Assembly (NCBI RefSeq): GCF_947179165.1
Contig: NC_077248.1
Coordinates: forward strand, 11,497,256-11,561,255
Source of the DNA: Solanum dulcamara
Taxonomy: Eukaryota > Streptophyta > Magnoliopsida > Solanales > Solanaceae
DNA length: 64,000 nt
Reading direction: 5' to 3'
Below, piece after piece: positions 39,787 to 53,186 of the stretch (positions are counted from its first letter, which is position 1; every line of letters begins with the position of its first letter). The notes beneath the pieces were generated by a model, which did not search any database, was not told the origin of the DNA, and saw only the letters and a program-made list of their open reading frames with translations. The translations under genes and the position numbers were made by a program.

Positions 39787-40627
39787 TTTAGATATTGTGT
39801 TTTTCAGATCACATAAAAGTATTTTCATGTCTCAAAGAAGATATGAATTAGACATCTCATAAGACTCAAAACTTTTTTTCCCGGGGAGGAGGGGGGGCTT
39901 AGAAATATTTTCAATGGAACAAAATTTGAAACCTATTCCTACACATGGTGAATTACTGAATGATCCAACTAGGTATAGAAAACTAATTGGCAGACTAATT
40001 TATCTTATGGTTACAAGACATGACATAGTATAATTTATTCGTACACTATGCAAATTCATGCACGAGCCTTGAAAACCTCATTTGGATGTTGTTGTACAGC
40101 TCCTTAAATATGTTATGGGTACTCCAACTCTAGGCTTACTATTTCATTCCACCAATGATCTGACATTGAAGGCCTTTTGTGATTCGGATTGGAGAGGTTG
40201 TAGTGCCACAAAGAGATCAGTTAAAAGATATTACATTTAAAGGAAATTATCTTGTCTCGTGGAAGTCCAAGAAACAATTGAATATTTCAAGATCGTCAAC
40301 AGAAGCAGAATATCGGGCTATGACTAACACATACTTGGAGCTCACATGATTATGCTATATTCTACAAGATCTAAAAGACCACAATCAACTCCTACACAAT
40401 TATTATGCAATAATCAATCCTCTTTGCAAATTGCAGAAAATTTTGTCTTCCATGAACATACAAAACAGATTGAAATAAATTATCACATAAGTCGAGAAAA
40501 TTTGCAAGCCGGAATGATTAATCCATCATATGTACCTACACGCTTTCAGTTGGCAGATTTATTTACAAACATATTTGGGAAAGGATCAGTTTGCAATCAG
40601 TTTCGCTACAACACTCGTTTTAGCTAA
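39787..40627 (+). pseudogene. Copia C RT/RNase H fragment, 3' part
   Basis: It continues the RT cut at 21120: RSHKSIFMSQRRYELDIS, then many stops, then LVSWKSKKQLNISRSSTEAE and LLCNNQSSLQIAENFVFHEH, the RNase H signature. It ends with LADLFTNIFGKG. It is heavily mutated. Confidence 0.85.
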
Positions 40628-41591
40628 TTGTCCATCCTTTCAAAGTGTGATTTCTATGTTATGTATGGTCGTGCCTAAGGGCATGTGAATTATGGCCAAT
40701 ACCGGATATATAAGCAGTGATTTCAAATTCAGAGGTTAATCGTACTCCGACAACTTTAAGATCTCAAATATCTGGAGTTTCTTTTTGTATATTATATGGA
40801 TGATCCGATCCACAAGGACCATGATTTTGAATTGTTTGATTGTCTTTCTCTGAGGAAGAGTCGGAATAGAATTGTGACACTAAGCAACAAGTTTAGAATT
40901 CATGATGTTCACTCTCCAACTTGAGGAGGAGTATTAAGAAATATTACGTAATCATATATTCACTTTTCTATTTAGTATAAATTAGATCCCACATAATATG
41001 AATTACAGACTTGGTGTCTTAGAACTAGGCCTTACTTGATTTGTAACATATGTATATATGTATTGATATTCTGTAAATGCTATACGTACACAACTTCAAA
41101 CATTTCTCTTCTCCTCTAAAATTTCACTGCTCTTTCTTAAGTTTCTACATTCTCTATTTTCCAAGTCAAAAATGGAATCAAGAAAAAGCGTTAAAACCAA
41201 TATAAATAAGATCCGCTACATCTAGAAGTTGATCTAGTAACTTTCTTAGGGTAGGAACTTGCTGCAATTTTCTTTGTAGAAATTTTTTGATTAATGAGAT
41301 AGGTTCCTTTTCCTACTCCAATCATGAAATAATAAACCGGTTAATATATTTACTTGCAGGCCTCAACTTTGACAATTTAACAATTGGAGAATTGACACCT
41401 TAATTGCTATACCTTCTACCATAAAATTTTCTTCTTTTAATTCATTATTGTATTCTCTTCAATACTGAACACTATGCAAATTGATAATATTATAGGCCTG
41501 GTGGACTATAATATCATAGAGCAGCACCTGAATCATATCTCAAGATCAAACTCTAAGGAATTTAGATTGTATTCTCTTAAATTTGGATAAC

Positions 41592-41835
41592 AACTACTCC
41601 TTCCGTTCATTTTGAAATGTACATATTGACTTGCATGACGCATCCTTTAAAAACTGATAACGTCAAAATATTAATTTTATGATATCACCTTTTGAATATA
41701 ATAAATTTTATATTTTAGAAACTGTTTTGAGAAATATTTATAGTTAAAAAAATTAAATAGAAATTAAGTGAAATTGTTTTTGGATTTTTTTACTGGACAA
41801 GTAAAATTAAAATGGACCTCTATATTTAGTACAAT
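41592..41835. mobile_element. Possible MITE
   Basis: It starts CTCCTTCCGTTCATTTTGAA and ends ACAAGTAAAATTAAAATGGA, roughly inverted. It is AT-rich and non-coding. The termini match poorly, so this is tentative. Confidence 0.4.
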
Positions 41836-41979
41836 AAATAAAGGGAGAACTAATGAAAAGATTAAAAAAAATCCATTTTTTGCGGAGATAATTTTTCTAC
41901 ATTCTAACTTCAATTAGTACAAATTTCATCACTTTCATTCTACAAAATCAGTATAAACAAATTAAAAGAGAAATAAAAC

Positions 41980-42400
41980 GTATTATTCAAACATAGTTGT
42001 TGATCTACTGATCACATATCTTCTCTTCATCAATATCTTGTTTAAAAGATTTTTCTGAGAGACACGTTACGGCCATGGGCCATTAATTGATTAATATTAA
42101 TTGAATTAACGTACCATATAAATAATGATTAATGAATGAGCCAATAAATTAGACCAGTGGCAAGAATCCACTCTATTCTTTAATGAACTAATAAAGACCT
42201 TTATCATCAATGTTAGCCATTGCTTACCATTACTGACTTAATTATTTGCATTTTGTTATTTTTTAACGATGACATGAGATTTTTGCTAGATATAGTCTAC
42301 GTTGAGTTGTTATTCGTCTTTCAATATTTTGACTTTTTCTCCAAATTTGAACTTTTGGAGTGGGTACTTGCTTCTAATATTATTTAACGGAAAGGGTCAG
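41980..42400 (+). repeat. Upstream segment of copy 3 matching copy 2
   Basis: ATTATTCAAACATAGTTGTT, ATTGATTAATATTAATTGAA, AATGAATGAGCCAATAAA and TTGGAGTGGGTACTTGC occur in the same order as at 17120-17430. The duplicated block ends near the Copia C flank. Confidence 0.75.
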
Positions 42401-42406
42401 AAAAGT

Positions 42407-43045
42407 TCATAAATTGTATGAAATGGAATAAAAATATTCTCGCTAATAGTTTGATTTAAAAATATTTATGTCGTCAATAATTTGATCCTAAAATACCTTT
42501 ATTATTCCTTAATGGATTAAAAATATCTTTTTCTTGATAAATATAATAGCTTTTTCTTTTTAAGCATATTCTATTCCTAATAAAAATATTACTACTTTTA
42601 AAGAATCCCTATTTTTGTTTCTAATTTTTTTTTTAAAATCACTTTAACTAATAAATAATTAGGAAATAATCTTTGTTTTTCCTTCTCAATCTCATTTTAA
42701 CAATAAAATAGAATAACTTCATGTATATTTTTAACTAATAATATAGGTCATATATATAGGATCATAGTAATTCCATCATTAATTTTCATTTAGGCAACGA
42801 TAATTTATTTTCAATAAAATAGAAAATCTTATTTTTCTTAATTTTTTAGGAATTGAAGTAGGATAAGCATTTCTCTAATTTTTTTAAAAATCATTATTAG
42901 GAAAAAAATGTATTTAAAAATAAAAGAAATAATATGCTTATTTGAAAAAGAAAGTAACAATAGATGCATTTTTGGATCAAACTATTAACGGTAAGACCCA
43001 TTTTAGACTAAACTATCAACTGAGTGCATTTTTGTTCAATTTCAC
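42407..43045. mobile_element. Foldback-like repeat in the copy 3 upstream region
   Basis: CTAATAGTTTGATTTAAAAA near 42452 is inverted near 42970 as TTTTTGGATCAAACTATTAA, and outer segments also pair weakly. The interior is very AT-rich. It resembles Solanaceae repeats that start AAAGGGTCA. Copy 2 has no equivalent at this place. Confidence 0.45.
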
Positions 43046-43249
43046 ATTTATTTATTTATTTAAACACTATAGTTGATAGTAATTACTTCGTAATTAGTAC
43101 GATTTATTTGCCAGGTCAAAACTGATAGCCTTTTAATTATAAGACCGACGACCCACTCAAATTTGTAATAATTGATTATCAATTACTATGTCTGAACATT
43201 TCGTGCATGTATTGATTTAACGTAGCAGAAAATTTAAAAAACTATTCTT

Positions 43250-43350
43250 AATTAGAAATTGTCAAAATTGTGACTCATTCTTGTGAGAGTTGCCAAACCT
43301 AGAATCATTGTCGTGTTGCTGTAGTTAACATTATTTTTTACCTATAAATA
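43250..43350 (+). promoter_or_regulatory. Proximal promoter of peroxidase copy 3
   Basis: CCTATAAATA at 43341-43350 is the TATA box, about 105 bp before the start codon. The block AATTGTCAAAATTG, CTCATTCTTGTGAGAGTTGC and AAACCTAGAATCATTGTCGT matches copy 1 almost word for word. CTGAACATTTCGTG, 50-60 bp upstream, matches copy 2. Confidence 0.65.
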
Positions 43351-43449
43351 CCGCCTCATTTTACTCTCATCATCACAAAATCGAAATACAACAAACAAGT
43401 GTAGAACTTCATAGACTATATATTATATAGTAATTATACAAAAAAAAAA

Positions 43450-44590
<1,141 letters not shown>

Positions 44591-45805
44591 TGTTGCTAAT
44601 GAAATCAAGTGTATTTCAAAATCAATTTGTTATTTTCAATTGTAATTGTGATTTTAATTCGTTTGGTACCTTAATTTGTTGTTATTTACCTAAAATTAAA
44701 TAAATTTATTGTGAACAGAGAATTGTGCGGTACTTTGTTTTTCGAAAAAATTGAATTATGTTGTTTAATTTTCAGCTGGCTAGTAAATAAAATATCAGGA
44801 TACGATTGTAGAGAGAGAATGAACAATCTTTTTACTTGAGTAATTAAATTGATTTTCCTCAAACTTGTTTGACTAATAGATTATGAAATTAATAATTGCA
44901 TCGGAAAACATCTTTAACATTAGCGCTTAGTTTTCTTAAATTTCCCTCAGTGATATATGTGGCCTAAAGAGAAACATCAACGAGAGGCCTTAAGTTTTTT
45001 ATTAAAGAAAAAAATCATTTATAATTTTGTTTGAAATTAATTATTTTAACTTTTTGAGATGCAAAATTATTAATAATGTGTTTAGTATTCATTTCTTTTA
45101 ATAGTTTTTTTGCTTGATAATATAGCTAATTCATTTAATCTCTTTTGAGTCATTATTGATCTTAGATAAGATTTTATTGATTTCAATTTTGAAAACTTCT
45201 TTCCATTGAGCTAATTGTTGTGAGAATTATTAACATTGTTCTATAAGCAATATAGATATTTGGAAAAGAAAACGCTTTTTATATGATTGAATATATCACT
45301 TAAAATATCATCTTCTGTATGTATGTACTACATTTCTCCTAACACTTTTAAGTCGAAAAATAAATTCATGCTCTAGTTGATATATTTAAATTAAAAAATA
45401 ATTAAGAAGACAATATATTGTATGAAGAATTTTCTTTAAAAAAAATACGTAACAAGTTTTAAATGCAAAATAATAAAATATAAAATAATCAAATCTGGTT
45501 CGACAAATAAAAAAATTGATATTATTTTTATTGCTTGAGTAATCTTGATGCAACACTAGAACTAGAGAAAGAAAAAAAGAATTGGCAATTGACTTTTCTC
45601 TAATAAAGAATTTGGATTTGGAGAATTTAGAAAGGCCAAAGTGAAATATAAAAGTAAAACTATGGTATTAGTAGAAAGAGAAAAATAATAATCCTACTAA
45701 AAGACAAAATTAATGTGGCCTGTAATAATGATGAAGGTATAAATGTGGAAAGAAGGCTATTCATTCACACGTGGGTGCTAAGAGAGATTCTCAAAAATAG
45801 GATTT
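44591..45805. other. 3' UTR and AT-rich intergenic DNA
   Basis: AATAAATTTATTG at 44698 may serve as a polyadenylation signal for copy 3. No gene or clear repeat is seen in the rest. Confidence 0.45.
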
Positions 45806-46040
45806 TGTTATGAAAGTGTATGTCCATTCACACGCCCTTTTCCCTTTTTATTTTTTCTTGTTTTTTTTTCTTTTTTTTTCCTTCACTAAATTTTATGCCC
45901 TCTCCCAATTTGTATAGTTTTTTATTCACAGTATAGCCACGGCAGTTATACAACAAGAAGATAGAATTCTGAAAACTTTTTCTCTTTCTCTTATTATCTT
46001 TCTTTCTTATTAATTTGCTGAGTTAATTTATTTTATAACA

Positions 46041-46074
46041 CGTTATTAGCACGAGCCGCTAACCAACTGAGCTA
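46041..46074 (+). promoter_or_regulatory. PBS complementary to a tRNA-Ile half
   Basis: It directly abuts the 5' LTR. Its reverse complement reads TAGCTCAGTTGGTTAG, CGGC, then TCGTGCTAATAACG. As I recall plant tRNA-Ile(AAU), this is positions 8 to about 40, D-arm through anticodon loop, with 31 of 34 bases equal. Priming would then use a 5' tRNA fragment ending in the anticodon stem, as known for Drosophila copia with initiator-Met tRNA. Confidence 0.65.
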
Positions 46075-46183
46075 TATTTTTAAGAAGGTAACAAACGGGG
46101 TAAGAATTTTATTTTCTTAAAATATCTAATATTTCTAAACTTGAATTTGTTGCTCTTGACATATTTGGAAAAGGCTACTCATC

Positions 46184-47104
46184 ATGGCATTAGATGCCGA
46201 AATACATCTAGAATCGATAGGTCTAGCAGACACCATCAAAGATGACAATACGGCATCTAGTCAACACCATGCCAAAGCCATGATATATCTCCCTCACCAT
46301 CTTGACGAGAGATTAAAATTAGAGTATTTTACATTAAAGGATCCCCTTAAATTGTGGAAGAATCTAAAAGAAAGATATGACCGCATGAAGTTGGTCATCC
46401 TTCCACAGGCACGTCATGATTGACTAATTCTGAGATTAATAGATTTTAAAAATATAATTGAATATAATTCTTCCTTGTTTAGGATTATAGCTCAATTAAA
46501 TTTATGTGGAGAAGAAATCACTGAGCAAGATAAACTTGAAAAAACATACTCCATATTTCCACATGCGAATATGCTCCTGGAGCAATATCGCGAAAAGGAG
46601 TTTAAAAGATATTCCGAATTACTATCTCACCTTCTAATTGTTGAACGCCACAACTAACTGCTAATGAAAAATCATGATAGTCGGCATGTTGGTTCTTTTC
46701 CACTCCCTGAAGTGAATTAGGCAAATTATAACCAACGAGAAAGAGGTGATGGCCCTAATCGTGGTCGTGGTCATGGTCGAAGAAGAAATTATAATCATGA
46801 TGCTCGGCTGGCACCGAGAAATGATCAGCAGTACAAAAAGAAGAGTGAAAAGCTAGAAGCTTTACAAAAGAAAATTTCAAAAAGTATATGTCATACATAT
46901 GGAGGTATGGAACACTGGTCACGGACCTGCCGGTCATCAAAACGTCTGGTTCAGCTATATCAGATATCCTTAAAGAGGGCAGAAAATAATCTAGAGACAA
47001 ACTTTATCTCTGAAGATAATATTGAGCCTGTGCATCTAGATGTGGCTGATTTCTTTAATTTTTCAGAAGAAAATATGAATATTGATAATCCTAATAATAT
47101 TTAA
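46184..47104 (+). pseudogene. Copia D gag, broken
   Basis: It reads MALDAEIHLESIGLADTI, LKLWKNLKERYDRMK and FRIIAQLNLCGEEITEQDKL, the usual gag helical region, with stops between the pieces. The zinc knuckle reads CHTYGGMEHWSRTC: the second Cys is Tyr. An arginine/glycine-rich segment (GRGHGRRRNYNHD) precedes the knuckle. Confidence 0.85.
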
Positions 47105-49596
47105 ATAATTTTTTTTATTTGTGTGTACTAAATGATATGTTTGAATTTTTCTAGTTTATGTAAATAAATAAAATTTGTATAATGGATCATGTTTTAATTA
47201 TAATATGTACTTTATTTTTTTGAAGAAAAAATATGGATATGCCTCAAATTTTATTTAGATCAATGATCAATTACAAGGATATTTGTGTAATTGATAGTGG
47301 AACAACTCATGTCATTTTTAAAGACGAGAAATATTTTTCCAACTTGCTTAGAAGAAAAGCAAATGTTACTACAATTTTTGATAATTCAAAAATGATTGAA
47401 GGCTCCGAAAGAGCTACTATATTTCTATCTATGGGGACAAAGATTGTTATAGAGGATGCATTCTTCTCTTCTAAATCCCCAAGAAACTTATTAAGTTTTA
47501 AAGATATCCGCAGAAATGGATATCATGTTGAGACACTATATGAAATGAATATTAAATACCTTGGTATAACCAAAAGTGTCTCAGGCTAGAAATATATTTT
47601 GAAACAATTACCAACTTTGTCGTCTGGCCTATATTATGCAAAAACTAGTGCAATTGAAGCATATTTGATCGTAAATTAGAAGTTTACTGATCTAAATACA
47701 TTTGTGCTATGGCATGATCGAATAGGTCATCCTGGATCAATAATGCTGCGAAGAATTCTTGAAAATTCAACTGGACATCTAAATATAGCCCATTTATGAA
47801 TTTTTGGTTGTACGGTATACGTACCTGTTGCACCACAACGTACAAAGATTGGCCCTCAATGAAGGTTGGGCATATATGTTGGATTTGACTCACCCTTCAT
47901 AATTAGTACCTTGAACCATTGACAGGAGACTTATTTACTATTCGATTTGTAGATTATCAGTTTGATAAAATAATTTTTCCACCATTAGGGGAAGAGAAAA
48001 AGGACCCCGCAAGAGAAATTGCGTGGAAGGTTTCATCACTATCTCATATTGATCCACGTACCCGCACATGTGAGCAGGAGGTCCAGAAGATCATTCACTT
48101 ATACAACATAGCAAATCAAATGCCAGATGCATTTACTGATTTGAAATGGATAACTAAGTCACATATCCCTGCAGTGAATGTGCATATCCGGATTGATGTC
48201 CCAAAATGAACATCTACTAGTATCATAGTTTCTGAATCTCAAACACGCCTGAAGCTTGGTAGACCATTGGGTTCAAAAGATAAAGATTCTAGAAAGAAAA
48301 GCGTAAGAAATAAAAAGAAATGATATTACAAAAGAACCCCCCGAAGAAGGTCAATATTTGAGTAATCCTGATATTTCTGAAGAAATCAATGAACCCGAGA
48401 CTCAAGTGAATTAAGAACTTTCAATAAGTTTCACTGGTGATGAGATAAATTTAGATCGATCGAAAATTACGGTGGATAATATTTTTGCATATAATGTTTC
48501 AATTAACCTTATACAAGATAGTGAAAGTCTTGGGCCTAATTCTGTCGAAGAATGTCGATGTAGATATGATTGGCCAGAATGGCAAAAGACAATTCAATCC
48601 GAATTAGACTCACTTACTAAACGTGAGGTTTTTGGACCTGTAGTCCAAACCCCTGAAAGTGTAAAACCAGTTGGCTATAAATGGGTTTTTGTGTGAAAAT
48701 GAAATGAGAAAAATGAAATTGTTAGATACAAGGTTGCACAAGGATTCTCTCAAAGACCCGGGGTCAACTATGAAGAAACATATTCACCTATTATAGATGG
48801 AATAACTTTTCTATATCTCATCAGTTTAGCTATACATAAAACTCTTGAAATACATCTAATAGATGTAGTTACAGCTTACTTTTATGGTTCACTTGATAAT
48901 GAAATTTACATGAAAATTCCAGAAGAATTAAAATTGCCTGAAGCATGTACTAAGTCTCGGGAGATGTACTCAATGAAACTGCAAAGATCATTATATGGTC
49001 TGAAATAATTAGGGTGTATGTGGTATAATCGTCTTAGTGAGTACTTGATAAATGAAGATTATATAAATGATGTTATTTGTCTATGTGTTTTTATTAAGAA
49101 AATGGAATGAGAGTTTGTTAAACTCGCCATTTATGTTGATGACATAAATCTAATTAGAACCCCTGAAAAGGTCCAAAAGCCGATTGAATATCTAAAGAAA
49201 GAATTTGAGATGAAAGACATTGGAAAGACAAAACTTTGTCTAGGTCTGCAAATTGAACATTTAGAAGACGAGGTCTTTGTCCACCAATCTGCCTACACTG
49301 AGAAAATCTTAAAACAATTTTACATGGACAAAGCACATCCATTAAGTACTCAAATGGTTGTTCGATCACTTGAAGTGGAAAAAGATCAATTTCGACCTCC
49401 ATAAGAGGATGGAGAACTTCTTGGTGCTGAAGTACTATATCTCAGTGCTATTGGTGCACTCATGTACCTTGCTAACGCAACCAGGCCTGATATAACATTT
49501 TTTGTTAATTTTAGCAAGGTATAGTTCATCCTCAATGCGAAGGCATTGGAACGGTATCAAATATATTTTGCGATACCTAAAAGATACCATTGATAT

Positions 49597-52044
49597 TGTA
49601 ACCCCCCCCCCAAAAAAAAAAAAATTATTTACTAAGATTCGGACCCTTCTTCGTATACGTGTAGGATCGAACTCGACTATTGTGAAGTGTATGCAGGAGT
49701 TAGGATGAGTTCCTAAGTAATTGAGGAGCGTTAGAGGTGATATGGGGTCATAAAGAATCCCTAATACCTAGCTAAGTCCAAAGAATTCGTCTTGGCTAAG
49801 TTTTAGAATGAGTTCGTATAAGGGGTCAACTTCTAACGACCATATCTCTTGGAATATGGCGATATGGATGGCCCATTAACTATTAAATTAAAGGTCTTCG
49901 AGTGTTCTTTCCAACGCCGCCAAGATTGTAATTTTTAGAGTTTGGGGTCAAAAATTATAACTATCCTAAGACAGACTAGTACTGTAGGAATTTCATGCCT
50001 GGGTGGTAACCGCTGGAAACCTAGGCTTGGCGCCGCAGTGGCGCGACGCGCCACTATCGCGTCAGGAACAAGCCTCAGTAGTTTGGTCCCTGGCGCGGTG
50101 CGCCATTACGAGATGTGTAGGGTTTTTAAGCCTATTTTCCAGAACCTAGAAAATATATAGGCTTGGCGCTGTAAGGGCGCGACACGCCACTATCGCGCCA
50201 TAAAACAGCCTTAGTAGTTTGGTCCTTGGCGCGATGCGCCACTATTAGGTGTGCAGGTTTTAAGCCTATATTCGACTTGGCGCCATAGTGGCGTGATGGG
50301 CCACTATCACGCTAGGAGTGTTTTAGCCCCTTTTTCCAGATTTTCGAAGAAAGGGCAAATTGGGCATTTTCCAAATTATATATACACACTAGCCTTGGAC
50401 GTTTTTGGACCATTTTCAGTTCCTCTCTCTCTCTCTAAAAATCCCTATAAATTCCCTCTCTTCTCCTTCAAATCTTTCTCTAACAAGGATTGCCTTCAAG
50501 AACTTAAAAGGTTCAAGCCTTACATTGAAGACCTAACATCAAGGTTTCTTCAAAGTCTTCACCAAGGTATGTAAGGCTACTCAAAGCATGTGTTGAGTCC
50601 GCCCATGTTCCCTACATCTTCTTTGAGATTGATTGTTCATAAGAATGAAGTTTATTGATAGAGTTAGGTCCAAATAAGTCCTTTTCATCTAGTAATCTAA
50701 CTTTTATTATATTGATGTTGTGGAGTCAATAAAGTGATGTGCTACATGTTGGTATGAGTTGACTGAGATGAGAGATCGAACATATATTGTTAATTTCTTA
50801 ACTATGTTGATTATGATAAGGAATGTTAATTTTCTTAAACATGTTACCTATCTTGCATTGTTGATTTAAAACCTTGGAGTTGTGATGAGTCCCAAAAGAT
50901 TTGTTAATTGAATAGAGGCACGATTGGATAGGTTTGTATGTTATTATAAATGTATATTTAATCTATTCTTGAAAGATATGATTGGGATTGATCGGATAGT
51001 TTGATTAGGAGAGATTTGATTGTGATAGAGTTGATGAGTTGACAAGGTTGTAAATGAGACTTGTCGATATGATTTGACTGAGTTGATTGGATGGAGTTTT
51101 ATGAGCATTGAGTCTTGGGAGGAGTATCGAGCACCGAATTGGGTAAGAGTAAGTAATAACTCAAATTCAATAACTACGTCGCCAAACGTAGGAAGGGATA
51201 GAACCGTTAAAGTTGGATGCTTCCCCAAAAAAAATTGTCCTGACATTATAGGACTTGGTTGGATTGGATCCATGATTGGTTGATTCGTTCATATCCTGGC
51301 AAAGTATGAACGGACACGACAATAACATTGGTTTGTTGTACTGTCACTGGCTCATAAGTGATGGTTGTCGGATAAGAAAAACTCCCATATAGGTCTTGAT
51401 AGTACTCTGAGTCGGATTTAGTTGAATTGTATGTGAATGGTCCCGTCTAAACCATATTCTTGTCTAGACTTAGGACACTTGATTGAGTTGCTCTTCTTTC
51501 TAAGTTGAGATTCTGAATTGGTTTGATTCTTTCTGATGTTGTTTCATTCGGCCATTTTACATACTCGTACATTCCATGTACTGACGTCATTTGGCATGCA
51601 TCAGTTCATGATGCAGAGACAGGTACTAGAGATCATCAACCGACGCACCGTTGAAGATTTCCCCACCTCCAGCTTGTTGGTGAGTCCTCCCAATTTCCGG
51701 AGGATACCGAAATTTTATTTATAGCTTTATTTTGTTCCCTTTATTTTGATTGTTGATAGCCATGGACTTGTCATTGGAACCTCCTGAATTGTTGATAGAG
51801 GCTTCATAGACTAGAGTGTGGAAGTGGTGAATTGTCCGTTTTGACTAATTTTATTCTAGTTAGTTATTGATTGGGTATTTATTTGGCCTTTGGCCCTAAA
51901 TTATGAATAGTATTCTTATAATAGAGTCTTCCGCCGATTGATTGTGAATGAATGAGAGTGTGACTGGATCAAGTGGTTCGCTTGAAGGCCAAAAATGGCT
52001 TTCGAGTGCCGGCCACGTCTAGGATACCTTTCCGGGGCGTGACA
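49597..52044 (+). mobile_element. Solo LTR nested in Copia D (2448 bp)
   Basis: It begins TGTAACCCCCCCCCC and ends CCGGGGCGTGACA, with a perfect 5-bp TSD GATAT (49592-49596 and 52045-52049). Size and internal landmarks (CATGTACTGACGTC, GATCATCAAC.GAC, GAACCGTTAAAG) match the G1 LTRs, so it is the same family. Confidence 0.92.
50028..50330 (+). repeat. GC-rich palindromic tandem repeat in the solo LTR
   Basis: Three diverging units start CTTGGCGC at about 50026, 50162 and 50277. They contain TGGCGCGACGCGCCACTATC-like palindromes and AGCCT.AGTAGTTTGGTCC. It is strikingly GC-rich next to AT-rich LTR sequence and lies upstream of a TATATATACACAC stretch near 50378 that may be the LTR promoter. 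Confidence 0.8.
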
Positions 52045-53186
52045 GATATGGGTTTGTTTTATAATAAAAAAGATTGTGCAGACCTTATTGGTTATGTAGA
52101 TGTAGGTTATTTATTAGACCCACATAAAACTTGATCTCAGACAGGTTATCTATTTACACACGGAGGAACTACTATATCATGACGATTTATAAAATAGTCT
52201 ATTGTTACTACTTCTTCAAATCATGCTGAAATAATACCAATTCATGAAGTAAGTAGAAAATGTGTATGATTGAGATCAGTGATACAGTTCATTAAAGAAA
52301 GGTGCTGCCTGGAAAATAAAGTCAAAGTACCCACAATTATATTCGAAAACAATGTCGCATACATAACTCAATTGAAATGTGGCTTCATAAAACGAGACAG
52401 AACAAAACATAATTCACCAAAATTATTCTTCACACATGATCTCCAGAAGAATGGTGATATTGATGTACAACAAGTTCGTTCGAGTGATAATATTGCAGAT
52501 TTATTCACAAAGACATTACCAACATCAACTTTTGAGAAGCTAAGGTGTAAGGTTAGAATGCACCGTCTCCAAAATATCAAATAAAGTTTTCATCAAGAGT
52601 AAATTACGCGTTGTACTCTTTTTTTCTTAACCAAGGTTTTGTTCCACTGGGTTTTTCTGATAAGGTTTTTAATGAGGCAGTACTCAAGACGTATTACCAG
52701 ATGTGTGTACTCTTTTACCTTCACTAGGCTTTTTTCTAGTGGGTTTTTCCTAGTAAGGTTTTGATGAGGCACAAGATCTATGAGTGTTCATGATAACTAT
52801 GTATATTGTTTCTTGTAAAAAAATTAATGGGGCACACTACACGTGGACATACAAGGAGGAGTGTTATGAAAGTGGATGTCCATTTTGTGGACGTCCCTTT
52901 CCCCTTTTACTTTTTCTTTCTTTTCTCCTCATTTTCCTTCTCCTTTTTCCTCCACCAAATTTTGTCCCCTCCCCCAACTTGTATACTTCTTTCATTCGCA
53001 GTGGCTATAAATAGCCACTGCAATTATACAACAAGAAGATAGAATTCTGAAAACTCTCTCTCTTTCTCTTATTATCTCTCTTTCTTATTAATTTGCTAAA
53101 TTCGTTTATTTTATAACAAATTTTACTTTTCAATTTATTTCAAAGGTCTCATCATTCCTCCTTCTTTTTTTAAAAAAAAGTTGAAA

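Larger units (their letters stand above)
20587..41118 (+). mobile_element. Copia retrotransposon C remnant, outermost of a four-level nest
   Basis: LTRs of about 180 bp lie at 20587-20766 and 40932-41118; both carry CATATATTCACTTT.CTATTTAG and end in CTTCTCCTCTA. The 5' LTR runs straight into the middle of the RT gene, so the PBS, gag, protease, integrase and the front of RT are deleted. A PPT-like CTTGAGGAGGAG precedes the 3' LTR. The Gypsy-type element at 21126-39786 splits what remains; without it the remnant is about 1.9 kb. I see no convincing TSD, so the outer limits are approximate. Confidence 0.75.
47233..52582 (+). pseudogene. Copia D pol, broken and split
   Basis: The protease has DSGTTH near 47295. 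The GAG-pre-integrase segment shows LWHDRIGHPGSIMLRRI near 47705. The integrase catalytic core is missing: sequence jumps to IFGCTVYVPVAPQRTKIG near 47800. RT starts near 48560 (DWPEWQKTIQSELDSL) and has KWVFV, RYKVAQGFSQRPGVNYEET, SLYGLK and YVDDI with several stops. It is cut at 49597 by a solo LTR and resumes at 52045; RNase H is degenerate and ends with DNIADLFTKTLPTSTFEKLR near 52550. Confidence 0.88.
45806..53118 (+). mobile_element. Copia retrotransposon D, decayed
   Basis: The LTRs are 45806-46040 (235 bp) and 52862-53118 (257 bp); both start TGTTATGAAAGTG and end TTTATTTTATAACA. The flanks are GATTT and AATTT, a TSD with one change. A PPT, CAAGGAGGAG, precedes the 3' LTR. Without the solo LTR at 49597-52044 it is about 4.9 kb. 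The sequence after the 5' LTR is not the usual initiator-Met site but a complement of tRNA-Ile; see the separate entry. The coding region has many stops and the integrase core is largely deleted. Confidence 0.9.

Noticed and set aside
46041..46074. A tRNA-Ile gene on the minus strand
   Set aside because: Only positions 8-40 are present; acceptor stem, variable region and T-arm are missing, and the place is the PBS of a Copia element.
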